A stretch of 64,000 bases of DNA from assembly GCA_017893485.1 (NCBI GenBank), contig CM030359.1, positions 30,880,430 to 30,944,429 of the forward strand, given 5' to 3'. This document shows, piece after piece, positions 11,297-23,639 of the stretch. Made by a program: the position numbers and the translations under genes. Position 1 is the stretch's first letter. Each line of letters starts with the position of its first letter. This DNA is from Hemerocallis citrina. Its lineage: Eukaryota; Streptophyta; Magnoliopsida; Asparagales; Asphodelaceae. The notes beneath the pieces were generated by a model. The model did no database searches. It was not told where the DNA came from and saw nothing but the letters and a program-made list of their open reading frames with translations.

Positions 11297-14200
11297 TCAT
11301 GAAAAAGAAGAGCCAACAATAGGGTATACTAAAATTTCAAAACATTTCTCATTCAAAATCAAAAGCAGTACAAGGGGGGCAGTGGTCAGTCCGCAGTAGG
11401 TGAATACAATGAAGGAACTAAAAAATAGCCTACTGCTTTGGGGAGCGCACCTCAACGACAACGTCTTTGTCAGATGGAGGGACCAAGGCATCAACATCGG
11501 CCTCCTGGTCCCCCTCACCTTCCCAAGAGATTTCTTAGGGCATATGGGGGGAGGCCTTCGATCTCCATGTCGAACGAGGAATCCCTGAGGTGTATGACGG
11601 GATGGAAGTGGTGGACATTCGGAAGAGTCGTCAGATAGGCATTCTCCTCACCAAGGATGAGCAAATCGATGTCAGTCGCCGTCAAGATCCTTCTTGCGAG
11701 CCACCCATCACTTTTTCTCGTGTATTAGCACAACCCTATCGGCATCGGCCCTGTTGAGTTGAACTTTCACCGCCTTCTCCCTCACTAAAGCCTCATCTTA
11801 CTAGGCCTTGATATCGTTACTACTTCACCTGCAAGAGGCGTTGGTCCTTGTTGTTCAACTCCAACTCATGTCAGTGCTTCTACTCTGACATTTGTAGAGC
11901 CACCTACCGAGGTTCCAACACTCAGAAATATTTCGAAGAAACTACAACAAAAAGTTGTTTTCACATAAACTAAGTGAGACCATATATTTACCTTGAATAT
12001 CGCCTTCGACGATTTAGCGTAGCTCTATTCATAAATCTCTGTGGTGAGTGCTTTTCTATCATGAGGAGGGGCGAGAGAGTCTAAGTCCAGCGGAGCGATC
12101 ATGTTGTCCCATAGAGAGTCCCCCTTATTCACAGGCCAATCCGGGTACCAGGGCTCCTTAATTTCCACCCTGACAATCCTTACTTCCTCAGACTTTTCCA
12201 GATTGGTGAGGGCAACAGTAGTAGCGCTCGGTAGTGCCTCGGCAGGAGACCCGGGATCAGCGATGGTAATCCCCTTTGACCTCTTGGACTTCTCCATGTC
12301 CTTGTTCGAGGGTCCCTAGGAGGATGAGCTCGACATTTTCCTCTTCCCCTTCAAGAATTCAGCTGGTTTCTTCTTAGAAAACTCCCTTTGGTAAGCCGTG
12401 ATCGGTTCTTCCAACATATTTGCAGATCAAAGACAAAGGTTAAGAGTTAAACTTCAAGTAAATTAGTCAAAAAATCAGGAACAAAACATACTAAGGTCGA
12501 CCGGGCTCAGCCCGCATTTGATCATGTGCCTCTCCTGCACCTTTTGCCAATCTATGCTCCCTATACTAAATAGGTGCTTGAACTCTTCCTTCTCCTTCTT
12601 GGAGAATTCCATCTCATTCAGATACTTGGGCTTGGAAATGTGTAACGCCCTGAATTCCAAATACAGGTAATTCGTAGTAAATATAGGATCTTTTACTTCA
12701 ATTCGTACAAATTTCTAAGGAATTTAAAACGTTTTATTTACAACATGTTCTTTACAACGGCATAGCGGAATTAAATAAATACAATACAATCTACAATAAT
12801 GAAAGTTCTTCAATCCTGTAACAACTCATCATAGTGACTTCAAGTCCATGCCAAGTCCAACCCTACAACTAGGACACTATGGGCACGTCAGTTGCATACA
12901 ACTGACTCAATGCTATAGTACAGTGTTTTTTTAATTTAGCAAATGCAAACTTGAATACAAACAAGCAAAAGTGAATATCCTAGTTGTGTCAGTGTATGAT
13001 ATGACTTAATGCCTAATGCAAACGCACATTATGATGACACTAATGCCTACTTGTTCGGATTCTATGCATCCCATACTACATAGGTTCGAGGGCAAGCACT
13101 TACGTACTCCACATTATAGGGTTAAATCTCTTGCCATGCAACCTACTACTATGAATAATATGAGATTTAGATACTTTGCAAGTATTGGTTCTCGCTTGGG
13201 AATACTGGAGATCAATCCTACTCTGCAGATCATTCTGTGGCCTATTTCATTCATCGTTCTGGAATACTGGGGATTGTTTCACTCCGTGAATAATCCTGAA
13301 ACCCTCATTACACAAATACCCCGTGAGCGTCACTCTTACCCTGAAATACTGGAGATCAATCTCACTCTGCGGATCATTCTGTGGCCTATTTCATCCATTA
13401 TCCCGGAATACTAGGGATTGTCTCACTCTGCAAGTCATCCTGGAGTCCATAACTCATGTTTGGTCTTGTTTCATCATATCTCCAACTAGTGACTGACCTT
13501 AAGTGTAAATTATACTTATTAAGACCTAGAGCTAGCTTACCCACCAGACTTAAACCAACACACTGAGAATGTTAGCCCACACTGGCTACTTCTCAAAGAG
13601 AAAGTTAACTCACACTGGTTACTTCTCAAATTCCATTTATCACAACTTTCGACATTCTGGGTCTCACTTAGCCTCTAGAATCTACACATTTCATGTTCAC
13701 AACATCATGAATTATCCATACCCTCTTTATTCACATTTTGAAATTTTATTCATTCACATATTTAATTATTTTCTTGCTCACACAACCCTATTTATTTGAT
13801 CAACTAGTTTTATAATCTTATTCAACAATTTCAAATCAACCTTTTCTATATGATAATGGAGAGTTTCTCTATCTCTTGCAATGAAGTTGTAGATTGAAAA
13901 CCTTCACCAATTGCTTTCAACAAATTCCTCAAATAATATGATGTTCATCTTTCAAATTTTACTCTTTAACAACTCAAATTAACTCTCGATGGAGTTTAAT
14001 CCAAATGATAAAACTTTTAAAATACCTCTAGTCAAAATGGTCAAAATTTCCTTCTTATTCAAAAATGTAAATTAGTATTTATTTAGTTCCAAACTCCATT
14101 TTTATATCCAACTCAATCCCCACATTTTTTCCTTAATTCACATATTAAACCTCATAATACAACCCTTGACATGATAATTAAATGTCTCTTAATTCCTCAT

Positions 14201-16469
14201 AAGGTACATCTTACTAACATCCCAATTTTAAATCTAATTTTGTACGTTGTAAAAGTTTTAAGACAACTAGATAAATGACATCAACCCAACGGTATTGAGA
14301 AAATCATATAAATTTTCATACTACTCCAAAAATAGATTTATTAGTTTCGTAGAAATCATAAATGAGCCTACTACAACTTTATAGTTAATATCATCTAAAT
14401 TCATCCTCAATTACTTTGTCTAAATTCATTTGCAAAAACTATAGGTTCAAAATCTGAAAACTACAGCTCATGCTACTTGTAAAAATCATAGAAAATTTAA
14501 TAATTCATAAAATTTTGTATTTTTTAGATCAAATTAAAGGTATACAAGTCTACTATAACATTGTAGTTATAAGTTTCTCCAAAATATTGTTTCTGTAACC
14601 CTGAATTTTTCGAAATCTACAGTCGGGTCGAAAAGTTAAACAGACTGCCACTGTTCAAAATTGTAAAATTCATTACAAATTAAGTTATTCATGGAAAATT
14701 GATTTCTTAGATTATAAAGAAAGGTTAACGAGTCTACTTCAAGTTCTTAGTTTTGACCTTTCTCAAAATACTGCTTCTAAGATGCCAAATGGTCAAAATC
14801 CGAAATGTGTACAAGTTTTCAGCAACTAGCCAACTGCCAATCAGTCCTAAGTTTAGATTTTATTAAAATAGTAAACAACATCCAAATATTATAAAATTTT
14901 AAGGAGATGTTTTTGACATATACAAGATGCTCCTATAAAAATTTTAGCTCTAGATTCCATTTTATTTAATAGATATGGTTTTTTGAAGTGCAACTAAAAC
15001 TTAAAACAGAAACTTAAAAATGTCCACAACTCAATCATATCATAGATTCACACCTTCAATCAACAACAAGTAATCTAAATATGAATACTGAATCTATATA
15101 AGTTATCATGCATATAAAAATTTACACATATCTAGAATTCTACTAATAAAACTATATTAGAAATTAAAGAGACACCCACCTCAAATGTAGAATTTCTACT
15201 AATAGAACCCCTCAAAAAATGCTCCAAAGCTCCCCAATATGATGGACGACCTTCCTCTCCTAGCAAAACAGCAAGCCACTATTTCTTTCTCTTTTTTTTT
15301 TCTTTTTTTTTGATTTGCATTCTATTCGTGACAAAGAGGTTATCTATTTATAGGAAGAAGAATGAGTGGTCAAAATGACTCCCTACTTCTCCATACTCTT
15401 TCCCACTCTCTCCACTCAAGTGTAGGCCGACCACTCTCTAGTGTACACAAAGCACGTGCACGTGTATCAAATGTGCACACTACTTTCATACAAATTTTAT
15501 TATTAGTTTTTATTAGGTTAGATGTGTGTTACACATGGCAAGTGTACCAATCTAACTAGATTTTAGATGTACATTTAAGTGTAAAAATAATCATGGGCTT
15601 TAAATTTGTAATTAGTTTTAGTGGACTATATAAATGAATTTTGGCCTAGTTGATTTTAATTAAATCAAATCACATAATTGTGACTAGAAAATGAGAAGAA
15701 AATTTTCCATGACTTAAGAAAATTTTTAGGAACCAACATGTGCACAAAATTTTACGTGCAATAATAAAAATTAATTTTTCTATGGGGATGTTACAAAATG
15801 TCATACTTCCACTGGGTTGGGATGTCCCAAGGCGTCGAGCTTCTGATGACCATATACTTCGACTTCCAATCCATGATGGAGTCGGGATGATTATGCACGA
15901 CATTGTTGTTGAACCATGGTGTCAAGAAGCACTGGCACTCATAGGCTATGGGAGTGCTGAGGCCGAGACACATTTTCAGGTACTTCGCCTTCAGAAGGAA
16001 CTCCATCTCCTTGCAGAGCATGATGCAGGACAGAATCTACTTCCACAAATTAGGCCCACCGAAGCACCACCTTCACGAAGGGGTGAATCTGCAGCCGAAG
16101 CCCTGAGACGAACACGTCGACTAGAAATATACAGTAATGTTCATTCCAAGTCATCAGTAAGACGGAGCCCAGGATTTGGGATCAGAAGCTTGATTGTGCC
16201 TGGATGAAATACACGCACCAAATCAAAGTGAGCTCTTCTCTGGTCAGCTTACTCGACATTTGGTCGGCTTAGATTAGACTCCGGTTACAAGAAGGAGATG
16301 GCGGCTGAAGCCCGACTGTGATTAAGTTTCTGACATGGTCAGGACACATCCTAATAAGCATCGGTATCTGGAGAAATAGGCGATGCAGATCATGATTATT
16401 ATAACCACTCTTGCCAGGCTCGTCAACTACTGGGATTTCAATCTTTTGTTCTTCTTCGGCCTCGGTGCC
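11297..16469 (-). pseudogene. B2: second copy of the B1-type gene, split by a solo LTR
   Basis: Minus-strand remnant in two blocks, 16469-15796 and 12640-11297, interrupted by the solo LTR 12641-15795. The N-terminal part near 16460-16250 is acidic (EAEEEQKIEIPVVDEP). The globular domain at 16050-15800 includes PDSIMDWKSKYMVIRSS, matching B1. It resumes near 12630 with EFSKKEKEEFKHLFSIGS and WQKVQERHMIKCGLSPVDL. A linker follows at 12300-12025 (KSKRSKGITIADPGSPAEAL), then a degenerate charged C-terminal region to about 11300. The tail (GLTTAPLVLLLILNE) aligns with the end of B1 (GLATAPMYLDFGMN). Its 5' end is cut by the LTR of element C at 16470. Function is unknown. Confidence 0.55.
12641..15795 (-). 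repeat. Solo LTR (3.16 kb) with target duplication AAATG
   Basis: Starts TGTAACGCCCTGAATTCC and ends GGGGATGTTACA. It is flanked on both sides by AAATG (12636-12640 and 15796-15800). There is no primer site, no coding domain and no second LTR, so it is a solo LTR left by recombination between two LTRs. The block near 13050-13110 is the reverse complement of a block in G's LTR (GGATGCATAGAATCCGA type), and a minus-strand TATA box (CCTATAAATAGATAACC) lies near 15338-15354. Both indicate minus orientation. Confidence 0.88.
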
Positions 16470-17077
16470 TGATATGGCTAAAAATAGAACTAAATTGGGA
16501 CCATTCGAATCAGACACGAATCTTAAAGCTCTCAGGGGGTAAAATGATAAATTCCACTACAAATGGGTCTGAAAATGGGAATTAGGTCTTTTCCATGCCC
16601 AATAACCCATAAACGGGTTTGTCTTACTGAGTCAGGGTGACAGCCCATTGTGAACAAATCCAGGATGTTTAAATAGTTATTTAAATTCATAATTATCTTT
16701 AACAGGCGGTTTAAACCAAATCTCTTATCATGAAATGATTTAAACTATGTTTCTTATCCAAAAATATTGGGAAATAAAGATAAATAATTATCTCGAAACA
16801 GTTTCCAAAGGCGACTATAAATACCCCTCTACCCCCACCATAAAAAAGGTAATCAGTATTTTCTTCATGAAAGCTCTTTCACAATATTCTAGATTACTGA
16901 CTTGAGCGTCGGAGGGTTCCTCGTCGGGAACAATCCCGGTATTTCAAACTTTTTGCAGGTCAACGGCAGCATTAAGAAACGGTCAACACCGGTAAGAAGT
17001 CAGCATGCTTGCTCTTATTGTTTCTAGAAGAATCTACATATTGTCTATTTGCTCCCATACCAAAATTAGTTGCAACA
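16470..17077 (+). repeat. 5' LTR of element C
   Basis: Begins TGATATGGCTAAAAATAG and ends TTAGTTGCAACA, with TG...CA termini. It contains a TATA box (CTATAAATACCCC, near 16814-16826). About 90 bases further on is the conserved stem-loop block found in all Tat LTRs here (GAGCGTCGGAGGG then CGGGAACAATCCCGG). Length 608 bp. Confidence 0.88.
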
Positions 17078-17080
17078 GAT

Positions 17081-17095
17081 TGGCGCCGTTTGTGG
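17081..17095 (+). other. Primer-binding site of element C
   Basis: TGGCGCCGTTTGTGG, three bases after the LTR. It has the same family sequence as in elements A and F with one change. The first ten bases match the complement of the tRNA-Asp 3' end. Confidence 0.75.
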
Positions 17096-17301
17096 AAAAC
17101 AGATAAAGCAATCCGATCATATTTCAGAGGTGAAAGTAGTTTCCAGTCATGCCCCCGAAGGGAAAAGGGAACGTGGCAGCGTCCAGCCAAAGAGTCACCC
17201 GACTACCTCTTCCCCCACTCCAAGATGTTCTTCCCCCACAAGATCAACGAGATCAACAGTCTCCACCTGAACAACCACCTCCCCAACAGGCTCTCCCCAT
17301 G

Positions 17302-17548
17302 TGTAATACCCCGCAAAATAGCATATAGATATTTTTGCATCATAATCCATGCACAATTGAGAATTGCACGCGATTAATTGAGAAATTTTATATATTAGTT
17401 ATTCTAAACCCGATGAGATAGACTCGGGATATTTTCTCAATTAAACTGTGGATTTTTCCCGATTGTCTTGACAAGACAATCTTCGAGAAAATAATAATTT
17501 TTATAAAATATATTTTTATAATTTACAAATAAATATCCTATTTGTGAG

Positions 17549-17579
<31 letters not shown>

Positions 17580-17741
17580 AAATGCTCCATTGAAAACACA
17601 GATATTGTGAAAACCAGTGAAAACAACCTAGGCCGTTGTTGGGAACAACGGCCTAGGTTATAATGCATTATAACCCCAACAACGGCCTAGGCTTGTTTTC
17701 ACTGGTTTTCACAATATCGTACGTTTTCAATGGAGCATTTC

Positions 17742-17802
<61 letters not shown>

Positions 17803-20800
17803 ATTGGACCATATTAGATTGTATATGATATATGATCTATAATTGCTTTGAATGTGAAATTGTCTGTATATATTCTACGATTTAATTACTTGAATATATT
17901 TTAGATATATCAACAATTGATTGAGTAGATGAATAAAGTAAATTGAATGTGAAGTATGTGCTCGTATTTATGCATATGACTTAGGGTTAGGGTTAGGGTT
18001 CCTTGACCTAACCTTGGGTTATATAACCTTAGCCATCATGATGATATTAGTTTGGATTTGATGAGATCCAAGGGATCAAGCTTTTAGCCATGTGACAAAT
18101 TCTTGAACAAATGAAAACTTTGTGGAAAGTTCTAGTTGTTGTGTGTTGGCATTCAATCCAACCACACAATTTCTTCATCCATCCACCCTCCATCTCCACC
18201 CTACACCTCATCACAACCACCCCTACCACCCATCCTACTTGGCCAGCCCAATATAACCCCCATCTCATCTCATTCCATTTTCCCAACTTCATTCATTTCT
18301 TCTTCCAACCTTCTTCATTTTCTTCTTTGTTCAAAAAAAAAAGGAGAGAAAGTGAGAAATAATAAGAGAGTTAGAGTGTGAGAAAAAGAGAGCTTCATTT
18401 GTTTTCTTAGGAGCAAAGGAGTACGAGCCAAGAAGAAGGATGAGCCAACAAGACTTGTGCATCAACTTCAAAGGTGGGTGTTCTTGAACTTTTGTATGTT
18501 ATACTTAGAAATTTGTAACTTGCAAATGGTTTAGAATTTGCTTATGAATTTTTTTTTTGCATGTTCTAGTATGAGTTTAGAGTATCCTCTATTTTTTTCA
18601 TATTTTTCTGGGTTTGTTTGGTAGCCCAAACAGCCACTTCAATTTTGGGCAGTGTAAGTAAGGCTGGAAACTGCTGTTGAGTAGAAACTTGGTGTTTCTT
18701 TCAAAAATCATAACTCAGTGTTGGTAGGGTATTTTAAGCTAAATTTTTACTGGATGCTCTTGTATATGCCTACAACTACAGTTTCAAATTTCATAATTTT
18801 CTGAGATCGTTTGATACTTCAAAGAATTTGTAGGTTGCAACTGGTCTGGAAAAACAGAAGCTGAATCTGCCTATGTTGAGGCTGAAGTTCAACAATTGAT
18901 ATCTACTTTTGTGTACATGATATTGTCATGAAATTTTTGCTGTAGGTTTTAGTATTAGTTTACATCATGATTCCTAAATTTTAGGATTATTAGACAATAT
19001 TTGATGGAGTTTCAAAAATAAATTGTATAAAGAGGTAGAGACCTCATCTGAAAAGCAGAGAGGATCTTATGTTAAGTTTGAAGAGTCACAACTCCCTGTG
19101 TATTATGAATCTAGATGCAATTTTTGGACACAACTGAATGGTATATGTTTAATTTCAAAATCTCAAATTTCATGAGCTTTGGAAATAGGGTTGATTTGTT
19201 ATCGAATTTTAAAGTAGACCATGTTCAGGTTAGCTCAGGTCAACTAGTCTGTGAATTTATATAAATCTGGAATTATGTATTAAGAATTTAGGAGTGATCA
19301 ATTAAAGATTTGTAGTGGAGAGTCGTGGATTTCCAAAACATCTAGAATCATGTAATTCCTGTTTGTGATTTGAAAGTTATGATTTTTCTAAGATTGGGGC
19401 AGACCCAGTCTTAGTCGAGACTTTGTTTGTTAAATGAATCAATTTTTCCCTATACATGCATCTGATAGAAATTGGAGTTTTTAAGAACTTTAATGGATGA
19501 ATGTGAGGATGTGTTCAACTAGAAAGTTATAGTAGACACTCCCACCTTTCTATAGAATCCAGAATCGAGTAATTCCAATAAGTAAACAAGTTTTTATGTT
19601 GATGGCAAGACGCAACAAGTGTATGAAAAATGCACAGCTGAGAACATATAGGGATTGTATACCCTCTAGACGGCTGAATTTGAAGAAATGGTTATCTAGA
19701 GATTTGTAGTTTAGGTTCTTAGATTTCCATAATGGTTAATATTATATAATTCCAATTTGTATTTTTGAAGTTATGGTTGTTACAAGTTCAACAACCTGCT
19801 CTCTTGATCGATTTCAAGTAAGTGTTAAATCAGTGAACTAGAGTTTCATAAGGAATTTGAGAGAAATGTCGACTAGGGAATTACAGTGGAGTTTCCTACT
19901 CTTCTAGAAAACCTAATTTTTTTGGATTCTGTTGAGCATAGCTAGAGTCGCAACAACTGCTATGTCTTGAACTGCTTATGATTGGAGATTAATAAGGATT
20001 TCTCTGCATACCGCAATATGGTGATTGTGAGCTATTGAGTTTTAAGATGTTTTAAGCACTTAATTTTGAATTTAGACAAATTCATGTGCTTAGTACTCAT
20101 GGTGGACACATGAGTAAGTTAGGAGAGCAGCTATGGTCGGTTTGTTATAATTGTGGTGTCGTTGCTACTATAGTTTAGAGCTAGCATAGGGTTGTTGATA
20201 CCCTAGGACTATCAACCTAGTCGGCAAGTATTGTGATTGATTTATTTCCACCTTAAGAATTAGTGGAATTCTTGTGCACTGCCGGATCGTTTATCGGGAG
20301 AAGGTTGACCGCGGGCCGGGATACTGGATAAGATTCGAGATGAAGGTGATGGTGACTGATGGAGATCATATCGTCGGTGTTTGGGGTTGATAAGCTAGGA
20401 TTTCTACCTCATCTAGGTTGTGTTGATGCCTAAGTTTGTCAATGGTCGGGTGTTGGTGGTTGTGTATGTTACCTTCATTCACAAATTTGTATGCATCTTT
20501 TGGGCGCCGATGAACTACTCACTGAGGGTCACGGGCCAGGAATTTGGTCTAAGACCTGTGAAGGTATTAGAAATCGGTGAATGTTGGTTCACCGTGATTA
20601 ATTGCTATTTTTGACAGACCATTCTGGCTCATCATTTATTTGATAAGGCACCGTGCATGATTTGAGTGATAAACGTATTTTCAGTAAATTGTATTTAATT
20701 AAGTTTTCTTTACTATTCTCTTAAGGACCGAGTTAGTGTTAGGGGTAATTTCCTATAATCCGACTGGTTCTAAGAGTCAGCACTAGGCGGTGATAACCAG

Positions 20801-21891
20801 GGTTCTCTTCCTGTCATTAGGGATACGTGCTGCTGTGCGTATCTCGCACTGTTAATTTCTGAAGTACCATGGTAAGAACTCTAGGGTTCCTATCGGATAG
20901 GGGGCTTAGACCTTCGAGGCCGTCATGTTCTTCTGTTAAGTGTACATGAACGGACCATGGGGCTACTGTCCCATGGATCTTCGGCGCTATAGAAGTGTGG
21001 TTGTGTATCTGTAAGATCGTCACGGCATTTGGTGTGATCCAAACCGGATTGGGGCACTAGTGACAAACAAAGGCACCACTGTGGTTAGCAGTAATAACTA
21101 CAGGATACACCAGCCATGATTGTATCTATCAGGAACAGGTTGAGTACAATAGTAGAAAATATTTGCATAACGAAGGTGCGGAACCCTAAAACTGGAGGAA
21201 ACAGCTTGATCTGGAAAAAATGTAGTTTGGGATGCATGCGTATCTAGAGTCTTGCTGATATTAGACTAAGTGTATCTGTTTTCTGTGCATTGTATACTAT
21301 GCATTAGACTTCAGGTCATAGCATACACTGACACTAGGAAATTAGGATGCACTCTGTTTTCATTAAAGGCTGATTGTGATTGTTAGTTGGACATCGCTGT
21401 TTCTTATCAGCATTGCGTCAGTATAAGTACTGACGTGCCCACTAAATTAGGTGCTAGATATCAGGTCGCGAGTACAGGAGAACTCACGACAAGCAGGGCA
21501 TCCCAGTGGAGTGCCAGTGTACATGCCTACCACTTAAGCAGTTACAGAAATATCAGAGTCGAGCAGTGGAAGGCTCAAGCTGAGGGGCAAGTTCCAGGGA
21601 AGCAGATTGACCAATCAGCAAAGTTCGGCAGTGACTAGTTGATTGCCGTTCTGGAAGACAGCTGATAGTTTTACAAGGTAAGTCTGAATATTTTGTAATC
21701 AGTTGTATTGAGTTAATGTAATTTGATTTCCTTGTTCAGGAATAATATACATTTGTAATTAATGATGTAATGACTTATTTGGCAATAAAAAGTTTTTAAA
21801 TTTTCGTGTTATTACTGTGTTGAGATGCATTTGAAGGCAAAAATTCTGGTTGTGTCACGGATATCCGGTAATGGGGATCCGGGGAGTTACA
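17302..21891 (+). repeat. Solo LTR, unusually long (4.6 kb), target duplication CCATG
   Basis: Begins TGTAATACCCCGC and ends GATCCGGGGAGTTACA. It is flanked by CCATG (17297-17301 and 21892-21896). No protease, polymerase or integrase motif and no primer site is seen, so it is either a solo LTR or a coding-free large derivative. A purine-rich leader-like block (18340-18400), as seen in G's LTR, suggests plus orientation. It contains a TA microsatellite with a foldback MITE (17551-17800) and three TTAGGG-type units near 17980-18000. The rest is AT-rich and non-coding. Confidence 0.82.
17578..17743. mobile_element. Foldback MITE (166 bp) inside a (TA)n microsatellite
   Basis: The two halves are near-perfect inverted repeats: the left begins GGAAATGCTCCATTGAAAAC, and the right, read in reverse complement, begins GGGAAATGCTCCATTG. 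The left arm also holds its own perfect hairpin, CCTAGGCCGTTGTT at 17627-17640 paired with AACAACGGCCTAGG at 17644-17657. A third copy of that arm motif lies near 17674-17691. The element is flanked on both sides by TA repeats, so the target duplication cannot be delimited. It has no coding capacity. The long inverted ends suggest a Mutator-like or foldback class, but this is uncertain. Confidence 0.82.
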
Positions 21892-23639
21892 CCATGTCCA
21901 GGGGGGCTACGCCAGGGGGCCTCAATCGAAGCCATCAAAAATAGCCCCCTCATGGCCATGTCTCGATCCACAATCCTTCCACCGATTTGGCAGCCTCGCA
22001 TAGTCCTCATGATTCAAGAGACATCCATCAAGTCATTATCAACCGTCAACAAGGTGTCAATCTCCGAACCCGCTAATGAGAGGCGAGCCCATGATGAGGT
22101 CCCTCATCCAGAGCACCAGAGATGCCAGAGGGTTCGTTCTCCCTAAAGGTCGAAACCCAGAAGGTCTCCCTCCCCCAGGACTCGGAGAGGGTCCCCTCAT
22201 CGTCTTCGGTGAAGTAGCGTCACCCCAACTAGCCATTAGCACCAAGAGTTCACCAGGAGGGAGGGGCACCCGTCACCCAGGCAGAATTCCAAAACATCAA
22301 GTAGGACATCCTGCGAGCTCTTAACATCGCTCCAAGCTGCGATCTACATGTACCTAGCCCTCCCTATGCCACCCCTCATGCATGAGAGTCTCGAGGGTTG
22401 ATCAGATTTTACCAAAGGGATGATTTGGTCCATCACCATCTCCGAGAGATGGAAAGGTGTTTGAACAAAATCAACCTCGAAGAAGAACAACAGACCAATA
22501 ATTTCTGCCCAAGCAGACCCCCCTTCTCCTGGGCCATCATGAATGCTCCGGGCCCCGAAACCTTTAAGCCGCCCCACTTTGAATCCTACAACAGGAAGTC
22601 TGACCTAGCCGATCATATCATGAGTTTTAAAACTCTCATGATGATCTATCAAGCCTCGGATGCACTCCTTTGCAAGACATTCCCAGCCACATTGAAGGGA
22701 CCAGCAAAAGAATGGTACTCATGTTTGTCCACAGCCTCCATCTTCTTATTTGACCAGTTTAAGGAGCTCCTCCCTACCCACTTCGTCGGCAGCCGCGGAG
22801 CTGAGAAAACGTGCGCATCTTCGCTAGCCCTCAGTCAAAGGAAAGGCAAATGCCTAAGATACTATGTTCGACAATTTACTACCGAGGCTCGGTCTATCGC
22901 CTCTCTCGACTAATCAGTGGCCTCTGCAGCATTACGACACAACATCAACCTTGTCGATCTGAAGTCGTCCCTCGCTAAGAAACCTCCGCGGGACTTCTCA
23001 GAGTTCCTGCTAAGGAGTGAGAAGTACATCCGGGCTGAAGATGCCCTGCTCCCCCAGGATCAGAAGGAGCTCCCATCTGGGAACAAACAGAAGGGTGCGG
23101 ATGAAGAAGGCTCCAAAAAACTACAGAAAGGCAATAACGGCTAGTGTCGCCCTCCTCGTTTAGAAAAGTTCACCCCTTTCAATGTCAGTGTCTCAGCCAT
23201 CCTTATGGAGGTCGGCAATAAAGGACTGCTCCAACCTCCCCCGATGAGGAACACCCCTAGTAAGAAAAGGAACAGAGATAAGTGATGTTAATTTCACAGG
23301 GACCACGACCACGATACGAACGACTATCGGACCCTTAATGAGAAGATCAAAGCCCTCATTCAGAGAGGGCAACTAGCCAAGTTTTTCAGAAATGATAGGA
23401 TTGATCCTCCTCCACCTCGGGGAGCCAATAAGTGAGTTGAAAGACCTGCCGAGTCCCAGGACTCCAAACTTGAAGCAATCATCAACCTCATCTATGGAGG
23501 CCCAATGGGGGAAGAGTCAAACTCCTCCCGAAAAGCCTTCATCCAAGAGGTTAACTCGGTACAAAACCTCCCTTCACCAAAGAGCTTGGGAGTCCCTGTG
23601 ACGTTTTCAAACAAAGACCTAGAGGGCGTCTGAACAGCC

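Larger units (their letters stand above)
17149..23400 (+). pseudogene. gag: gag of element C, split by a solo LTR
   Basis: Starts at ATG 17149 (MPPKGKGNVAASS) and is followed by a Pro/Gln-rich leader. It is cut at 17301 by the 4.6-kb solo LTR and resumes at 21892. The capsid domain lies at about 22400-22910 (PPHFESYNRKSDLADHIMSF and GPAKEWYSCLS). A stop at 22912 follows ARSIASLD, and a further stop lies near 23143. The zinc-finger region near 23285-23345 is damaged: the first Cys is lost to a stop or frameshift and the last Cys has become Tyr (DHDTNDYR). The sequence is otherwise close to gag of element A, so this is an old, inactive copy. Confidence 0.85.

Noticed and set aside
17976..18002. 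TTAGGG-type repeats that might be an interstitial telomere
   Set aside because: Only about three units, of the TTAGGG rather than the usual plant TTTAGGG form, inside a solo LTR. Too short to support a telomeric origin.
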